A DNA stretch of 40,931 bases from a virus: positions 1 through 40,931 of IMG/VR virus record IMGVR_UViG_3300045107_000822; one strand, written 5' to 3'. The position numbers were made by a program, and so were the translations under genes. Shown here piece after piece: positions 23,842-32,279 of the stretch. Within the stretch, counting starts at the first letter, position 1; each line of letters starts with the position of its first letter. A model generated the notes under the pieces. That model made no database searches. It was not told the DNA's origin and was given only the letters and a program-made list of their open reading frames with translations.

Positions 23842-25916
23842 TTACCGTCAAGGTCTTCCAGCGGCTCGAGCGCTGGAACCGCTCGGCCTATGCGCCTTCC
23901 GCGGGCGGTTGGCCGGGGCCGGGCACGCGGCAGGGGGTCTGGCCGCGCAGCGCGCTCTTCGCGCTCACGGTGCGGCACGCGCTCACCGGCGACCACCTCC
24001 TGACGGCGCAGCTCGACGCGCGGCACGCGGACTCGGCGGCCCTCGCGCGCGGCCAGGTGCTGCGCGTGCAGGACGCCGACCCCGCGCTCGCCGATGAGTA
24101 CGAGGTGATCGACCTGGACCTCGATGCCACGGGCGGGATGCTCACCGTGACGGCGCTCGGCTGCGACGCATGGATGGCCCGCATCTTCCCGTTCTACGAG
24201 GACGCGCAGGGGCGCGCCCGGCTCGTCTACACCTACGAGAACCGGCCGGTCGAGCACCTCATCAACGACGCCTGCTTCATCGCGGGGAGCTATCACGGCA
24301 GCGCGCTCAACTTCGGGCTCGCGAACCCGGTGGTCCCCGTCCCGGCGCGGGTCAACGCAACCGTCAGCTGGGAGTCGATGCAGGCCTTCCTGCTGCGCAC
24401 CGTCCCGCCGACCGGGAACGAGATGGAGGTGGTGCGCAACGGCATCACTGGCCCGACCTACGGCATCCAGCTCGTTGCGCAGCGCGGCGCGGGCGCCGGC
24501 ACGCTCGACATCCGCGCCGGCAAGAACTTGAGCAGCCTGCGCGTGCGCCAGACGAGCCCGGAGTACGCGAATCGCGTCATCCCCAAGGGCGCCGCCGATT
24601 CGGCGCTCGACGCGGCCGCCGCCACGCTCGCGCAGGCGACGTGGAAGGTCGGCACCGTCACCGATGTGCCGGGGAGCGGCGGCGGCGGACTCGACCACGC
24701 GTGGGTGCAGCTGCTCGATCCCGCGGGCGGGCCCGGGCCGATCGCCTATGACGGCCAGTGGAGCGGCACCGCGCGCGGCTTCAACATCGTCTTCGCCCTG
24801 CTTAACGGCGTCGTGCGCAACAACGTGGTCGGGGGCATCACGGTCGGGGCGCACAACCTCTCCTCGATCCTGGATAGCCGCGCGGCCACGCAGGAAGTGC
24901 TGCTCGCCGGCTGCGCGGGCTGGCAGGCGACGGGCGACGTGGGCCGCATCGCCCCCTTCGCCGGCGGGTCGACGCTGCTCGACTTCATCAGCGTGGACCA
25001 CATGCCGGCGCAGGCCCCGGCCGGCGTGCAGCCCATCATCCTCGAGTGCCCCGATGTCCCCCCCTACGCCAACTGGGTGCCCAATCCCGCGATGCGCGTG
25101 TGGACCGGGGGGGTCGGCGGGCCGCCGGACGGCTGGGCCGTCGTGGGCGGGGCGACGCTGACGAAGGACCTGGTCCACGTGCAGAACAGCCCGCAGAGCA
25201 CCCGCGTACAGGGCGTGAACGACGGCGACGGGATCCGCACCGCGAACCTCACGCCGCTCGTGAGCGACATCCAGCGCTACGTCTCCGGCTACGCGCGGCT
25301 CTGGGTGGCCGCCGGGATGGCCCGGGTGGAGCTGGTGTTCACGACGCCGGGCGGCACCGTCGTCGTCCCCGCCGCGGCCCCCTTCGCGGTCCCATCGAAG
25401 ACGGGCATGTGGGTCGAGGTCGGCGTCCAGGGCATCGACACCTACTGGGCCCAGAACGCGACGGCCGTCACGCTCCGGGTCGTGCAGCACGGCGCGACCG
25501 CGCTCGACTGCTACGTGCAGGCCGCCCAGCTCACCACCAGCGCGGCCCAGCAGGCCTTCACCGAGGGCGGCGGCCCGAACGCCCTCTGGCAGCGCGCCAA
25601 CGCCGAGCTCCTGAAGCGCGTCGCGGTCACCGTCGAGGGCACGGTGACCTTGGCCGACCTCCACCGCGTGCGCGGCGCGGTCGGGCCGGATGCGGTGCAG
25701 CTCGGCCAGTCGGTGCGCATCACGCATCCCCTGCTCGCCACGCCGCTCACGACCCGCGTCGCGGAGGTGCTGCTGGACTACCTAACTCCGGGCAACACGC
25801 AGATCGTGCCCGCTGCGCAGCCCGCGCAGCTGTCGGCGCTCATCGCCAGCCCCGCCGCCACGCGCGCCGCGCTCGGCACGGCCGCCACGACCCCCGGGAC
25901 CCTTCGCCCCCTCTGA
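23838..25916 (+). CDS. Tail hub/tip (Tal-like) protein with jelly-roll insertion
   Basis: A 692-residue protein directly after the Dit-like gene, as for phage tail hub proteins. Residues 1-330 give the hub-like beta domains (VKVFQRLERWNRSAY ... YEVIDLDLDATGGMLTVTALGCDAW). Around residues 410-575 there is a probable carbohydrate-binding jelly roll (NWVPNPAMRVWTGG ... DGWAVVGGATLTKD ... CYVQAAQLTT). The C-terminus (VRITHPLLATPLTTRVAEVLLDYLTPGNTQI) resembles prophage tail-tip proteins. No protease motif is evident. ATG overlaps the previous stop (ATGA). Confidence 0.7.
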   Translation: MITVKVFQRLERWNRSAYAPSAGGWPGPGTRQGVWPRSALFALTVRHALTGDHLLTAQLDARHADSAALARGQVLRVQDADPALADEYEVIDLDLDATGGMLTVTALGCDAWMARIFPFYEDAQGRARLVYTYENRPVEHLINDACFIAGSYHGSALNFGLANPVVPVPARVNATVSWESMQAFLLRTVPPTGNEMEVVRNGITGPTYGIQLVAQRGAGAGTLDIRAGKNLSSLRVRQTSPEYANRVIPKGAADSALDAAAATLAQATWKVGTVTDVPGSGGGGLDHAWVQLLDPAGGPGPIAYDGQWSGTARGFNIVFALLNGVVRNNVVGGITVGAHNLSSILDSRAATQEVLLAGCAGWQATGDVGRIAPFAGGSTLLDFISVDHMPAQAPAGVQPIILECPDVPPYANWVPNPAMRVWTGGVGGPPDGWAVVGGATLTKDLVHVQNSPQSTRVQGVNDGDGIRTANLTPLVSDIQRYVSGYARLWVAAGMARVELVFTTPGGTVVVPAAAPFAVPSKTGMWVEVGVQGIDTYWAQNATAVTLRVVQHGATALDCYVQAAQLTTSAAQQAFTEGGGPNALWQRANAELLKRVAVTVEGTVTLADLHRVRGAVGPDAVQLGQSVRITHPLLATPLTTRVAEVLLDYLTPGNTQIVPAAQPAQLSALIASPAATRAALGTAATTPGTLRPL

Positions 25917-25917
25917 G

Positions 25918-26196
25918 ATGACCTCGCCGCCTCTCACGGAATCCGACATCGCCCGCTGGTTCTTCCGCCGCGGCGTGGCCATCATCACCGCGGCCGTGAT
26001 GCTCGCGGGCGCCTGGACACAGTTGCGCACGGAGATCGCCGCGCTGCGCGTGCAGGTGGAGCAGATCGACGTCGAGGGGTCCCACGCGGTGCGGGGGATG
26101 CGCCCGGCGATCGACTCCCTGCGCGGGGATGTCCGGGAGATCAAGCGCTACCTGTGCGGCGACCGGCCGCTCTGCGCCCGGGGGGGCCCCCGGTGA
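25918..26196 (+). CDS. Small membrane protein with coiled coil
   Basis: A 92-residue protein: a transmembrane helix at about residues 18-35 (GVAIITAAVMLAGAWTQL), then a heptad-like region (EIAALRVQVEQIDVEG ... IDSLRGDVREIKRYL). One-pass membrane proteins with a periplasmic coiled coil at this place can be antiholins or inner spanins. It lies just upstream of the holin candidate and endolysin, so a lysis-related role is plausible. Confidence 0.55.
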   Translation: MTSPPLTESDIARWFFRRGVAIITAAVMLAGAWTQLRTEIAALRVQVEQIDVEGSHAVRGMRPAIDSLRGDVREIKRYLCGDRPLCARGGPR

Positions 26197-26594
26197 GCCG
26201 CCTCGACCGCTTCCTCAACTGGGCCGCCGGCTTCTACGAGCAGGGTCGGGCGCAGAGCATGACGCGCTTCGTGGCCTTCGGCTGCCTGTGCGGCATGGCC
26301 TGCCTCGTGCTCGCGGCCGATGTGCTGGCGATCGCCTACGCCTGGGCGGTCGCCACCGGCAAGCCCGCGCCGGCCGATCCGTCGGGCGCGATCGCGGCGC
26401 TCGGCGTCCCCATGATCGGCCTGGCGGGCGCGGCCTACGGCGCCCTGCAGCAGCGCGGGAAGACGGCACCAGAGGGTTCTGGCCCCGCGGCTGGCGCCCC
26501 GGCGCCCCGCCTCACGCAGGTGCTCGAGGCGCCCGTGCGCACGATCGACCCGGTCGACGGCATCACCTACCAGCCCACGCGAGGGACGCCGTGA
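26193..26594 (+). CDS. Candidate holin
   Basis: A 133-residue protein with two hydrophobic segments, about residues 27-52 (FVAFGCLCGMACLVLAADVL and onward) and 67-84 (AALGVPMIGLAGAAYGAL), and a Pro/Ala-rich soluble tail. It lies between a membrane protein and the CHAP endolysin, with GTGA overlaps on both sides, the classical holin position. Two membrane segments would fit a class II-like holin. Sequence alone does not prove pore formation. Confidence 0.6.
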   Translation: MSRLDRFLNWAAGFYEQGRAQSMTRFVAFGCLCGMACLVLAADVLAIAYAWAVATGKPAPADPSGAIAALGVPMIGLAGAAYGALQQRGKTAPEGSGPAAGAPAPRLTQVLEAPVRTIDPVDGITYQPTRGTP

Positions 26595-27076
26595 CACCGG
26601 CCATGTACCTCGCATGGCTCGCCGGCTGCTTCACCTTCATCCGGGAGCAGGGCGGGAACAACCGCGGCCCCTGGGTCGAAGCGCTGCAGCGCGCGTTCAA
26701 CGGCACGCCGGGGCAGCCCTGGTGCGCCTACTTCGTCTGCTTCGTCCTCACGCTCTACTACGGCGGGCGCGCCCCCTTCCGCATGAGCGGCGGCTGCGAC
26801 GAGCTGCTGGCCGCCGCGGTGCGCGCCGGCCGCGAGCTGCCCGGCCCCGCCGTCGGCGCCCTGTTCTTCCGCCTCAACCCGAAGGATCCCACCGACGCCG
26901 AGCACGTGGGCTTCGTGGTCGACGTCCACCCCGACGGCACCTTCGACTCGATCGAGGGCAACACCTCGCCGCCCGCGACGGGCACCGAGGGCAGTCGCGA
27001 CGGGGGCGGGGTCTACCGCCACAGCCGGATGAAGCCCGCCGGCAAGCGCTTCGTGACCGTTCTGCCGGCCGCCTGA
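26591..27076 (+). CDS. CHAP-domain endolysin
   Basis: A 161-residue peptidoglycan hydrolase. The catalytic Cys is C45 in GQPWCAYFVCFVL and the catalytic His is H105 in AEHVGFVVDV, followed by the EGN segment typical of CHAP (amidase or endopeptidase) domains. Helix N-terminal to the Cys carries the NNRGPWVEALQ motif common in phage CHAP lysins. It has no signal peptide, so release should depend on the holin candidate just upstream. GTG start overlaps that gene's stop by 4 bases. Confidence 0.85.
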   Translation: MTPAMYLAWLAGCFTFIREQGGNNRGPWVEALQRAFNGTPGQPWCAYFVCFVLTLYYGGRAPFRMSGGCDELLAAAVRAGRELPGPAVGALFFRLNPKDPTDAEHVGFVVDVHPDGTFDSIEGNTSPPATGTEGSRDGGGVYRHSRMKPAGKRFVTVLPAA

Positions 27077-27125
27077 TCGCGGCCCCGCGCCGGGCGGCTC
27101 CCGGTTCTCGCTCCTCGAGGTTCGC

Positions 27126-27569
27126 ATGCGATCCCTGCTCCGCTCGCGCTGGTCCCCGCTCCTCCTGCTCCTCGCCGTCGTCACGTTCGCCACGGGCTTC
27201 CTCTGCGTCGCCCCGGACACCGCGCACGCCGCCGTCGTCACCGCCTCGCACGTCGTCTCGCTGGCCCCGTCGGACTCGATCGGCGTCGCGCTCGCCGGCA
27301 GCTGGTGCCTCACGATCCGCGGGACCGGAGCGCACCACGGCGGCGGCGCCCACACCGCGGACAAGATCGGCCGCGACACCGTCCTGACGCTGCAGGCGCT
27401 CGGCCAGTTCGTGCGCGAGGCGAAGTTCGAGCTGACCACCCTCAACACCACGGCCGACGGGTCCGAGGAAGTCGTGCAGCCCGATACCGGCCAGCACATC
27501 GACTACCTGAAGGAGCAGGCCGAACCGCCGGCCGAGCTCGTGGGCGCCGCCTCCGAGGCCACCACGTGA
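27126..27569 (+). CDS. Exported or membrane-anchored protein in the lysis region
   Basis: A 147-residue protein with an N-terminal signal sequence (residues 8-37, basic start, Leu-rich core, possible cleavage after AHA). The remainder is polar with a His/Gly patch (GAHHGGGAHT) and a central stretch of predicted helix. Its place between the endolysin and the spanin candidate suggests a lysis accessory or periplasmic role. No family recognised. Confidence 0.55.
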   Translation: MRSLLRSRWSPLLLLLAVVTFATGFLCVAPDTAHAAVVTASHVVSLAPSDSIGVALAGSWCLTIRGTGAHHGGGAHTADKIGRDTVLTLQALGQFVREAKFELTTLNTTADGSEEVVQPDTGQHIDYLKEQAEPPAELVGAASEATT

Positions 27570-28090
27570 CCGCCGCGCGCGGCCTCCTGCTCGTCGCCGC
27601 CGGGTTGGGGGCACTGCTCCTCGTCGAGCGGTGCGCCACGCCCCCGGCGCCGATGCCGGCGGCCGCGCGCGACAGCGCCGCCACCGCCCTGCTCGCCCAC
27701 TTCCACGCCGCGCACGATCGCGTGGCGCCGGAGACGGTGCGGGCGGAGCGGTGGCGGGTGCGCTACGACTCGATCCGGCGCACGGACACCCTGGTCGTGA
27801 CGCGCGTCGACACGCTCACGCGCGACACGACCCGGGTGGTGTTCGTGCCGGCTGCGCCGGCGGATTCGGCACTCGGCGCCTGCACCCTCGCCCGCCGCAC
27901 GTGCGCGACCGCCCTGGCCACGGCGGACACCGCCCTCACGGCGCTGGCGGCCGCGCGCGATGCCTGGCGCACCGAGGCACAGCGCCGGCGCTGGCTCAGC
28001 TGCGGGCCCGGCGTCGCCCTCGCGCTCGACGGCCAGCGCGTGCTCGTCGCCCCGGCCCTCTCCTGTCATGTCCCTCTCGTCTCCCGTTGA
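27566..28090 (+). CDS. Candidate spanin (Rz-like)
   Basis: A 174-residue protein with an N-terminal hydrophobic anchor (GLLLVAAGLGALLLVERC; the Cys might be lipidated) and a long helical periplasmic region (about residues 34-155) rich in Ala, Arg and Thr, ending in a hydrophobic patch. This is the layout of inner-membrane spanins, which link the membranes during lysis of Gram-negative hosts. The call rests on topology and on its place after the endolysin. GTG overlaps the previous stop. Confidence 0.5.
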   Translation: MTAARGLLLVAAGLGALLLVERCATPPAPMPAAARDSAATALLAHFHAAHDRVAPETVRAERWRVRYDSIRRTDTLVVTRVDTLTRDTTRVVFVPAAPADSALGACTLARRTCATALATADTALTALAAARDAWRTEAQRRRWLSCGPGVALALDGQRVLVAPALSCHVPLVSR

Positions 28091-28092
28091 CC

Positions 28093-28548
28093 ATGAGCCC
28101 CGCGACCACCGTCCTCGACAAGGCCGCCTTCCTGCGGCGCCTCACCCTGCCCAAGCTCGCGGCCGCGCTGCAGCGCCTCCCCGGCGACGGCGTGGTCGCG
28201 GCGTTCCAGCTCTGGCTCCAGACGGTCACCGCGGTGGACCTCGCCGCCCAGGAGACGATCGACGGCGTCGGGTACCTCGAGGCGATCGGGATCCTGACGG
28301 CGGGCGAGGCGGCCGCGGTCCTCGCTCTCCCCACCCCGGCCGAGACGGGCGCCGGCAGCTGGTACGTCGAGTACGACGGCACCACGCACGAGCTGGTGCG
28401 CGAGGGCCCGGACCCGATCGCCCTGGCCGACGTCGGCGCGAATGGGCTCGTGGTGTATGCGCAGGCGCCCCAGCTCTTCGACCCCTTCACGGGGCGCCGG
28501 CTCCGCTGGTGGGACGCGGCCGCCCTCGACTACGTGGAGCGCAGCTGA
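28093..28548 (+). CDS. Hypothetical protein upstream of the tailspike
   Basis: A 151-residue protein. The first 85 residues are helical (KAAFLRRLTLPKLAAALQRL). The C-terminal part is beta-rich and Trp/Tyr-containing (GSWYVEYDGTTHELV, RRLRWWDAAALDYVERS). Its stop overlaps the tailspike ATG, so it may be a tailspike-associated chaperone or attachment protein. Unrecognised. Confidence 0.55.
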   Translation: MSPATTVLDKAAFLRRLTLPKLAAALQRLPGDGVVAAFQLWLQTVTAVDLAAQETIDGVGYLEAIGILTAGEAAAVLALPTPAETGAGSWYVEYDGTTHELVREGPDPIALADVGANGLVVYAQAPQLFDPFTGRRLRWWDAAALDYVERS

Positions 28549-30239
28549 TGGCCCTCGCGGCGACGATGATCCTCGAGGTCCAGACCGGGGGCGCGGACAC
28601 GAACGGCGGCGGGTTCAACCCCGGCAACGCCAACTTCCCCACCGACCTCGCCTGCGACGCGAACACGGGCAACACGGCCAGCCCGGTCGTGTCGAGCGCC
28701 TCCTACACCTTCGTCGCGGGCGACGTCGGCGCCTGGGTCTTCGTGAAGAGCGGCACGAACTGGATCCCCGGCTGGTACCCGATCGCGAGCGTGGCGGGTG
28801 GCAAGGCCACCTTGAACGCCGCCGTCGGGGCCGGCGTGCGCTACCTCAACGGCACTGCGGGCGGCCCCACCACGGCGGTGGGCTGCGGCACCGTGGCCAC
28901 GCCCACGGCCGGTACGTTCGGGGTCGACTACTCGCAGGGCGGGTCCGCCCGCCTCGCCTTCACCGACCTCGTGATCGGGGGGACCACGACACAGTTCACG
29001 TCCGCCGGCAACCCCGTCGGCAAGAACTTCGTCGGGAACCACGTGCGGGTGACCTCCGGGACCGGCTTCACCGTCGGCACCTACGAGATCGTGAGCACGA
29101 CGGGGACGACGGCCACGTGCGACCGTTCGCTCGGCACCGCGGCCAGCACGGGGGGCGTCGGCAACCTGGGCGGCGCGCTGGCCTCCCCGGGGATGGCCTA
29201 CAGCCTCAAGGTGGCCGGGACCGACATCTTCGTGAAGGCGGGCACCTACACGCTCACGAGCACCACGGCCAACGTGAGCGGCGGGCGCCTCAACGACACG
29301 ACGGGGGGCGCTTCCATGGCCAATCCCTCGATCCTGGAAGGCTACAACGCCGTCCGCGGCGACAAGGGGACGGCCCCCGTGCTCTCGGCCGGGGCCCTCA
29401 CGGCCTTCACGATCATCGCCCCGGGCGGCGTCACCTACTTGATGCACGACAACCTCGTGCTCAACTGCAACTCGGGCGCCACCGTCATCGGGTTCGACGG
29501 CGGCAGCGCCACGCGGTCGTTCCTCAAGCGCCTGCAGTTCCAGAACGCCGCTTCCGGCGGCAAGGGATTTCAGGGCGGCGCCGGCGAGGGCATCCTCTGG
29601 CGCTGCACAGCGACCGGCTGCGCGGGCGCTGCGTTCGACATCACGGGCAGCTGGACGCTGGCCGACTGCGAGGCGTGGGCGAACACCGCCACGCCCTTCC
29701 AGGTGAACACCACCGGCGGCGCGGGCCTCATCCGGTGCATCGCCAGCGGGAACACCGGGGCCAGCACGGACGGATTCGGCGGCACCGGGACCCGTGGGCT
29801 CCACTTCAAGTCGTGCGTCGCCTACGGCAACGGCCGCCACGGGTTCAACCTGGTGAGCACCCAGCAGATCGTGCAGGACTGCATCGCGGAGGCGAACGGC
29901 GGGTTCGGCTTCACCTCGACGGCGGGCGTGAACGCCATGATCGAGCTGTGGAACTGCGCCGACTTCAACAACACCTCCGGGCGCAAGCACACGGCGAACG
30001 TCTTCGTCGACGTGAACCCCGTGACGGGGTCGGGGAGCTTCTTCACCAACGCCGCGAGCGGCGACTTCTCGCTCAACGCGACGGCGGGCGCCGGCGCGGC
30101 CGCGCGCGCCGCCGGACTCGGCACGCTCCCCCGCGGGACGTCGGGCGTCGGGTATCCCGACATCGGCGCGGTGCAGCACCAAGATGCGGGCGGGGCCAGC
30201 CTCGCCATCCCTCCCCTCACCGGAGTCCTCGCGGCATGA
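28548..30239 (+). CDS. Right-handed beta-helix tailspike
   Basis: A 563-residue receptor-binding or depolymerase protein. Residues about 225-530 show the short, strand-turn repeats of a pectin-lyase-type beta-helix (NPSILEGYNAVRG, TYLMHDNLVLNCN, GILWRCTATGCAGAAFD, WTLADCEAWANTAT, LIRCIASGNTG, LHFKSCVAYGNGRHGFN, IVQDCIAEANGGFGF, IELWNCADFNN). The N-terminal 220 residues are Gly/Thr-rich and probably anchor the spike. Likely trimeric and acting on surface polysaccharide; no catalytic residues can be assigned by eye. Confidence 0.8.
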   Translation: MALAATMILEVQTGGADTNGGGFNPGNANFPTDLACDANTGNTASPVVSSASYTFVAGDVGAWVFVKSGTNWIPGWYPIASVAGGKATLNAAVGAGVRYLNGTAGGPTTAVGCGTVATPTAGTFGVDYSQGGSARLAFTDLVIGGTTTQFTSAGNPVGKNFVGNHVRVTSGTGFTVGTYEIVSTTGTTATCDRSLGTAASTGGVGNLGGALASPGMAYSLKVAGTDIFVKAGTYTLTSTTANVSGGRLNDTTGGASMANPSILEGYNAVRGDKGTAPVLSAGALTAFTIIAPGGVTYLMHDNLVLNCNSGATVIGFDGGSATRSFLKRLQFQNAASGGKGFQGGAGEGILWRCTATGCAGAAFDITGSWTLADCEAWANTATPFQVNTTGGAGLIRCIASGNTGASTDGFGGTGTRGLHFKSCVAYGNGRHGFNLVSTQQIVQDCIAEANGGFGFTSTAGVNAMIELWNCADFNNTSGRKHTANVFVDVNPVTGSGSFFTNAASGDFSLNATAGAGAAARAAGLGTLPRGTSGVGYPDIGAVQHQDAGGASLAIPPLTGVLAA

Positions 30240-31231
30240 AGCACTACGGCGATTTCGACGCGTCGAGCGTGGTCTACATGAAGTTCTCGACGTTCCGCCC
30301 CTCGACGGGGGCGGCCTTCACGCTGGGGGGCACGCCCGCCGTCGCGGTCTACAAGGACGGCAGCGCGGTCGAGAGCACGACCGGCGTCACGCTCACCGTG
30401 GACTTCGACGCGCGCACGGGCATGCACCACGTGGCGATCGACACGAGCGCGGACGGCACCTTCTACGCGGCCGGCAGCTTCTTCGAGGCGGTCGTCACGC
30501 AGGGCACCGTGGACGGCGTGTCCATCGCGGGCGCCGTGGTGGGCGCGTTCACGATCCGGAAGAACTCGAGCCTCAAGCCCGCGACGGCGGGGCGCGCGGC
30601 GACGGTGGACGCGGCCGGGCGGGTCGACGTCGGCAGCGTCGGGGGCACGGCGCAGACGGCGCGCGACCTGGGCGCGCAGCTCGACGCCACCGTGAGCTCG
30701 CGCTCCACCTACGGGGGCGCGGACACCGCGGGCACGACCACGCTGCTCAGCCGCCTGACGGCGGGCCGCGCGACCAACCTCGACAACCTGGACGCGCTCA
30801 TCAGCTCCCGCCTCGCGGCCGCAGGGTACACGGCGCCCGACAACGCCACGATCGCGCTCATCTACGCGGCGATCGACACGGAGATCGCGACCATCATCAG
30901 CCGGATCGGGACGCCGGCCGGGGCCTCGCTCGCGGTGGACATCGCCGCGGTGAACGCGAAGACGCAGAACCTGCCGGCCGCGCCCGCGGCCGTCAGCGAC
31001 ATCCCGACCACCACGGCGATCGTGAACGCCATCTTCGCCAAGGCGATCGACGGGACGCTCTCGTTCCTGAATGTCCTCGTGGCGGCGCAGGCCTACTTCA
31101 CCGGGAAGGCGACCGGGATGGAGTCCGGCGGCACGCCGCGCCTCTACCGCGCGGACGGCACCACCGTCGCGGTCCAGGCGAACGGCGCCGACGACAACGG
31201 CAACCGCACCAGCACCACGGTGAACCTCTGA
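30236..31231 (+). CDS. Tail fibre-type structural protein
   Basis: A 331-residue protein. The first 110 residues form a beta-sandwich-like domain (FTLGGTPAVAVYKDGSAVESTTGVTLTVDFD) that recurs in phage fibre or baseplate proteins. The middle has low-complexity stalk-like sequence (ATVDAAGRVDVGSVGG; LTAGRATNLDNLDALISSRLAA), and a helical stretch and a short beta C-terminus follow. ATG overlaps the tailspike stop, so the two are probably made and assembled together. Confidence 0.65.
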   Translation: MKHYGDFDASSVVYMKFSTFRPSTGAAFTLGGTPAVAVYKDGSAVESTTGVTLTVDFDARTGMHHVAIDTSADGTFYAAGSFFEAVVTQGTVDGVSIAGAVVGAFTIRKNSSLKPATAGRAATVDAAGRVDVGSVGGTAQTARDLGAQLDATVSSRSTYGGADTAGTTTLLSRLTAGRATNLDNLDALISSRLAAAGYTAPDNATIALIYAAIDTEIATIISRIGTPAGASLAVDIAAVNAKTQNLPAAPAAVSDIPTTTAIVNAIFAKAIDGTLSFLNVLVAAQAYFTGKATGMESGGTPRLYRADGTTVAVQANGADDNGNRTSTTVNL

Positions 31232-31464
31232 TGCTGGGTCCCGGGCCGCGCTTCCTCGGCCGCCGGATGCGGCCCGGCCGCGTGTCGTTCCTCGGGACGG
31301 GCGGCGGCGCTCCGGCGCCCGTGCTCGGGATCCTCGCCGCGCGCGTGCGCACGGGGCCGGCCCTGCGGGCGCGCGTGCAGGACACCCCAGCCGCCGCCGC
31401 CCGCGTGCGCGACGGCGCCGCCCTGCGCACCCGCCTCAGCGATCGCCCGCGCGTCGACCCCTGA
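31231..31464 (+). CDS. Small Arg/Ala repeat protein
   Basis: A 77-residue protein. After a Gly/Pro-rich start, residues about 35-75 consist of four degenerate units of about 9-12 residues: ARVRTGPAL, RARVQDTPAAA, ARVRDGAAL and RTRLSDRPRV. The period suggests a short beta-solenoid or simple strand-turn stack. Placed among fibre genes and coupled by overlap to the upstream stop; probably a tail accessory protein, function unknown. Confidence 0.5.
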   Translation: MLGPGPRFLGRRMRPGRVSFLGTGGGAPAPVLGILAARVRTGPALRARVQDTPAAAARVRDGAALRTRLSDRPRVDP

Positions 31465-31476
31465 CCTCTCTCGCCC

Positions 31477-31890
31477 ATGCCGCCCATCACGCCCGTCACC
31501 GACACCGCCTGGGAACCGACGCGCCGCCTCTGGACGCGCGGCCAGCCGCGCGCCCTGGTCATCTGGGATACCGACCCGGCGACCGGGCTGCCGGGCTTCA
31601 CGGATCCGGCGGGGGCGGCCGTTCCCAGCGCCAACGTCTCGAGCCTGCAGGCGCAGCTGGGCACGGACGACCAGCTGAGCGTCTTCACCGCGCTCGGCGC
31701 GGGCGCCGGGCCCTTCGGGCTCACCTACGACGGGACCGCGAAGCGCTGGCTCGGCTACTGCGCCTACGACGCGAGCTTCGACGGCCTCGCGAGCGTGCGG
31801 TGTCGGGTGACGGGCCAGCTCGCCGGCGTCACGGGGACCCTCGTGCTCGCGGACCTGGTCTTCCGGTTCGTGCCGGCGCCGGGGCGGTAG
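31477..31890 (+). CDS. Putative tail-associated protein
   Basis: A 137-residue, beta-rich protein (RALVIWDTDPATGLPGFTD, LSVFTALGAGAG, VTGTLVLADLVFRFVP). Last gene of the rightward structural block; the next genes are on the minus strand. No family recognised; a structural role is inferred from position and composition. Only 13 bases separate it from the convergent DUF2513 gene, with no clear terminator hairpin. Confidence 0.55.
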   Translation: MPPITPVTDTAWEPTRRLWTRGQPRALVIWDTDPATGLPGFTDPAGAAVPSANVSSLQAQLGTDDQLSVFTALGAGAGPFGLTYDGTAKRWLGYCAYDASFDGLASVRCRVTGQLAGVTGTLVLADLVFRFVPAPGR

Positions 31891-31903
31891 CCGCGGTGCG
31901 GCG

Positions 31904-32272
31904 TCAACTCCCCGAGGCCAGCAGCTTCGTGGCCTCGGCCGTGAGCGCCGTCTTCAGCAGGTCGAGCGACCCCTCGAGGCCCTTCTCCTTCAGGGCGGCA
32001 AACGCGCGCCGCCAGACGGTGTCGTTGCGGGCCTTCTCGAGGAACTCGTGTCCCTCCCACGTGAGCCGGTGCACGAGGACGCCAATGCGCTCGCCGCTGC
32101 CCCGGAGTTCTTTGCCCTCGACGAGCCTCTTCTCGATAAGCAGCGTGACGTGATAGTCGACGACATCCTGCGCCCAGCCCGGCAGCTCGTACATCTTGAG
32201 GTCGCCCGCATCGTGCCGCGTCGCCTCGATGTCGGCCAGGATCGCCCGCACCAGCTCCATGTTCAGCTTCAT
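31904..32272 (-). CDS. DUF2513 family protein
   Basis: A 122-residue protein matching the DUF2513 pattern: an N-terminal helix (MKLNMELVRAILADIEA), then VDYHVTLLIEKRLVEG, then RLTWEGHEFLEKARNDTVW and a C-terminal LKEKGLEGSLDLLKTALTAEA. This is a winged-helix-like family of unknown function common in prophages near repressor genes. It is the last gene of the minus-strand lipoprotein-BRCT-DUF2513 group, 7 bases after the BRCT stop. Full length for the family. Confidence 0.85.
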   Translation of the reverse strand: MKLNMELVRAILADIEATRHDAGDLKMYELPGWAQDVVDYHVTLLIEKRLVEGKELRGSGERIGVLVHRLTWEGHEFLEKARNDTVWRRAFAALKEKGLEGSLDLLKTALTAEATKLLASGS

Positions 32273-32279
32273 GGGGTCC

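Noticed and set aside
23283-25727. Minus-strand frame of about 810 codons opposite Dit and hub genes
   Set aside because: Antisense artefact of high GC; no motif, and overlaps two clear tail genes.
30184-31464. Plus-strand extended frames starting far upstream of the repeat-protein and fibre genes
   Set aside because: The upstream parts are out-of-frame translations of the tailspike and fibre genes; ATG codons overlapping the preceding stops give sensible starts.
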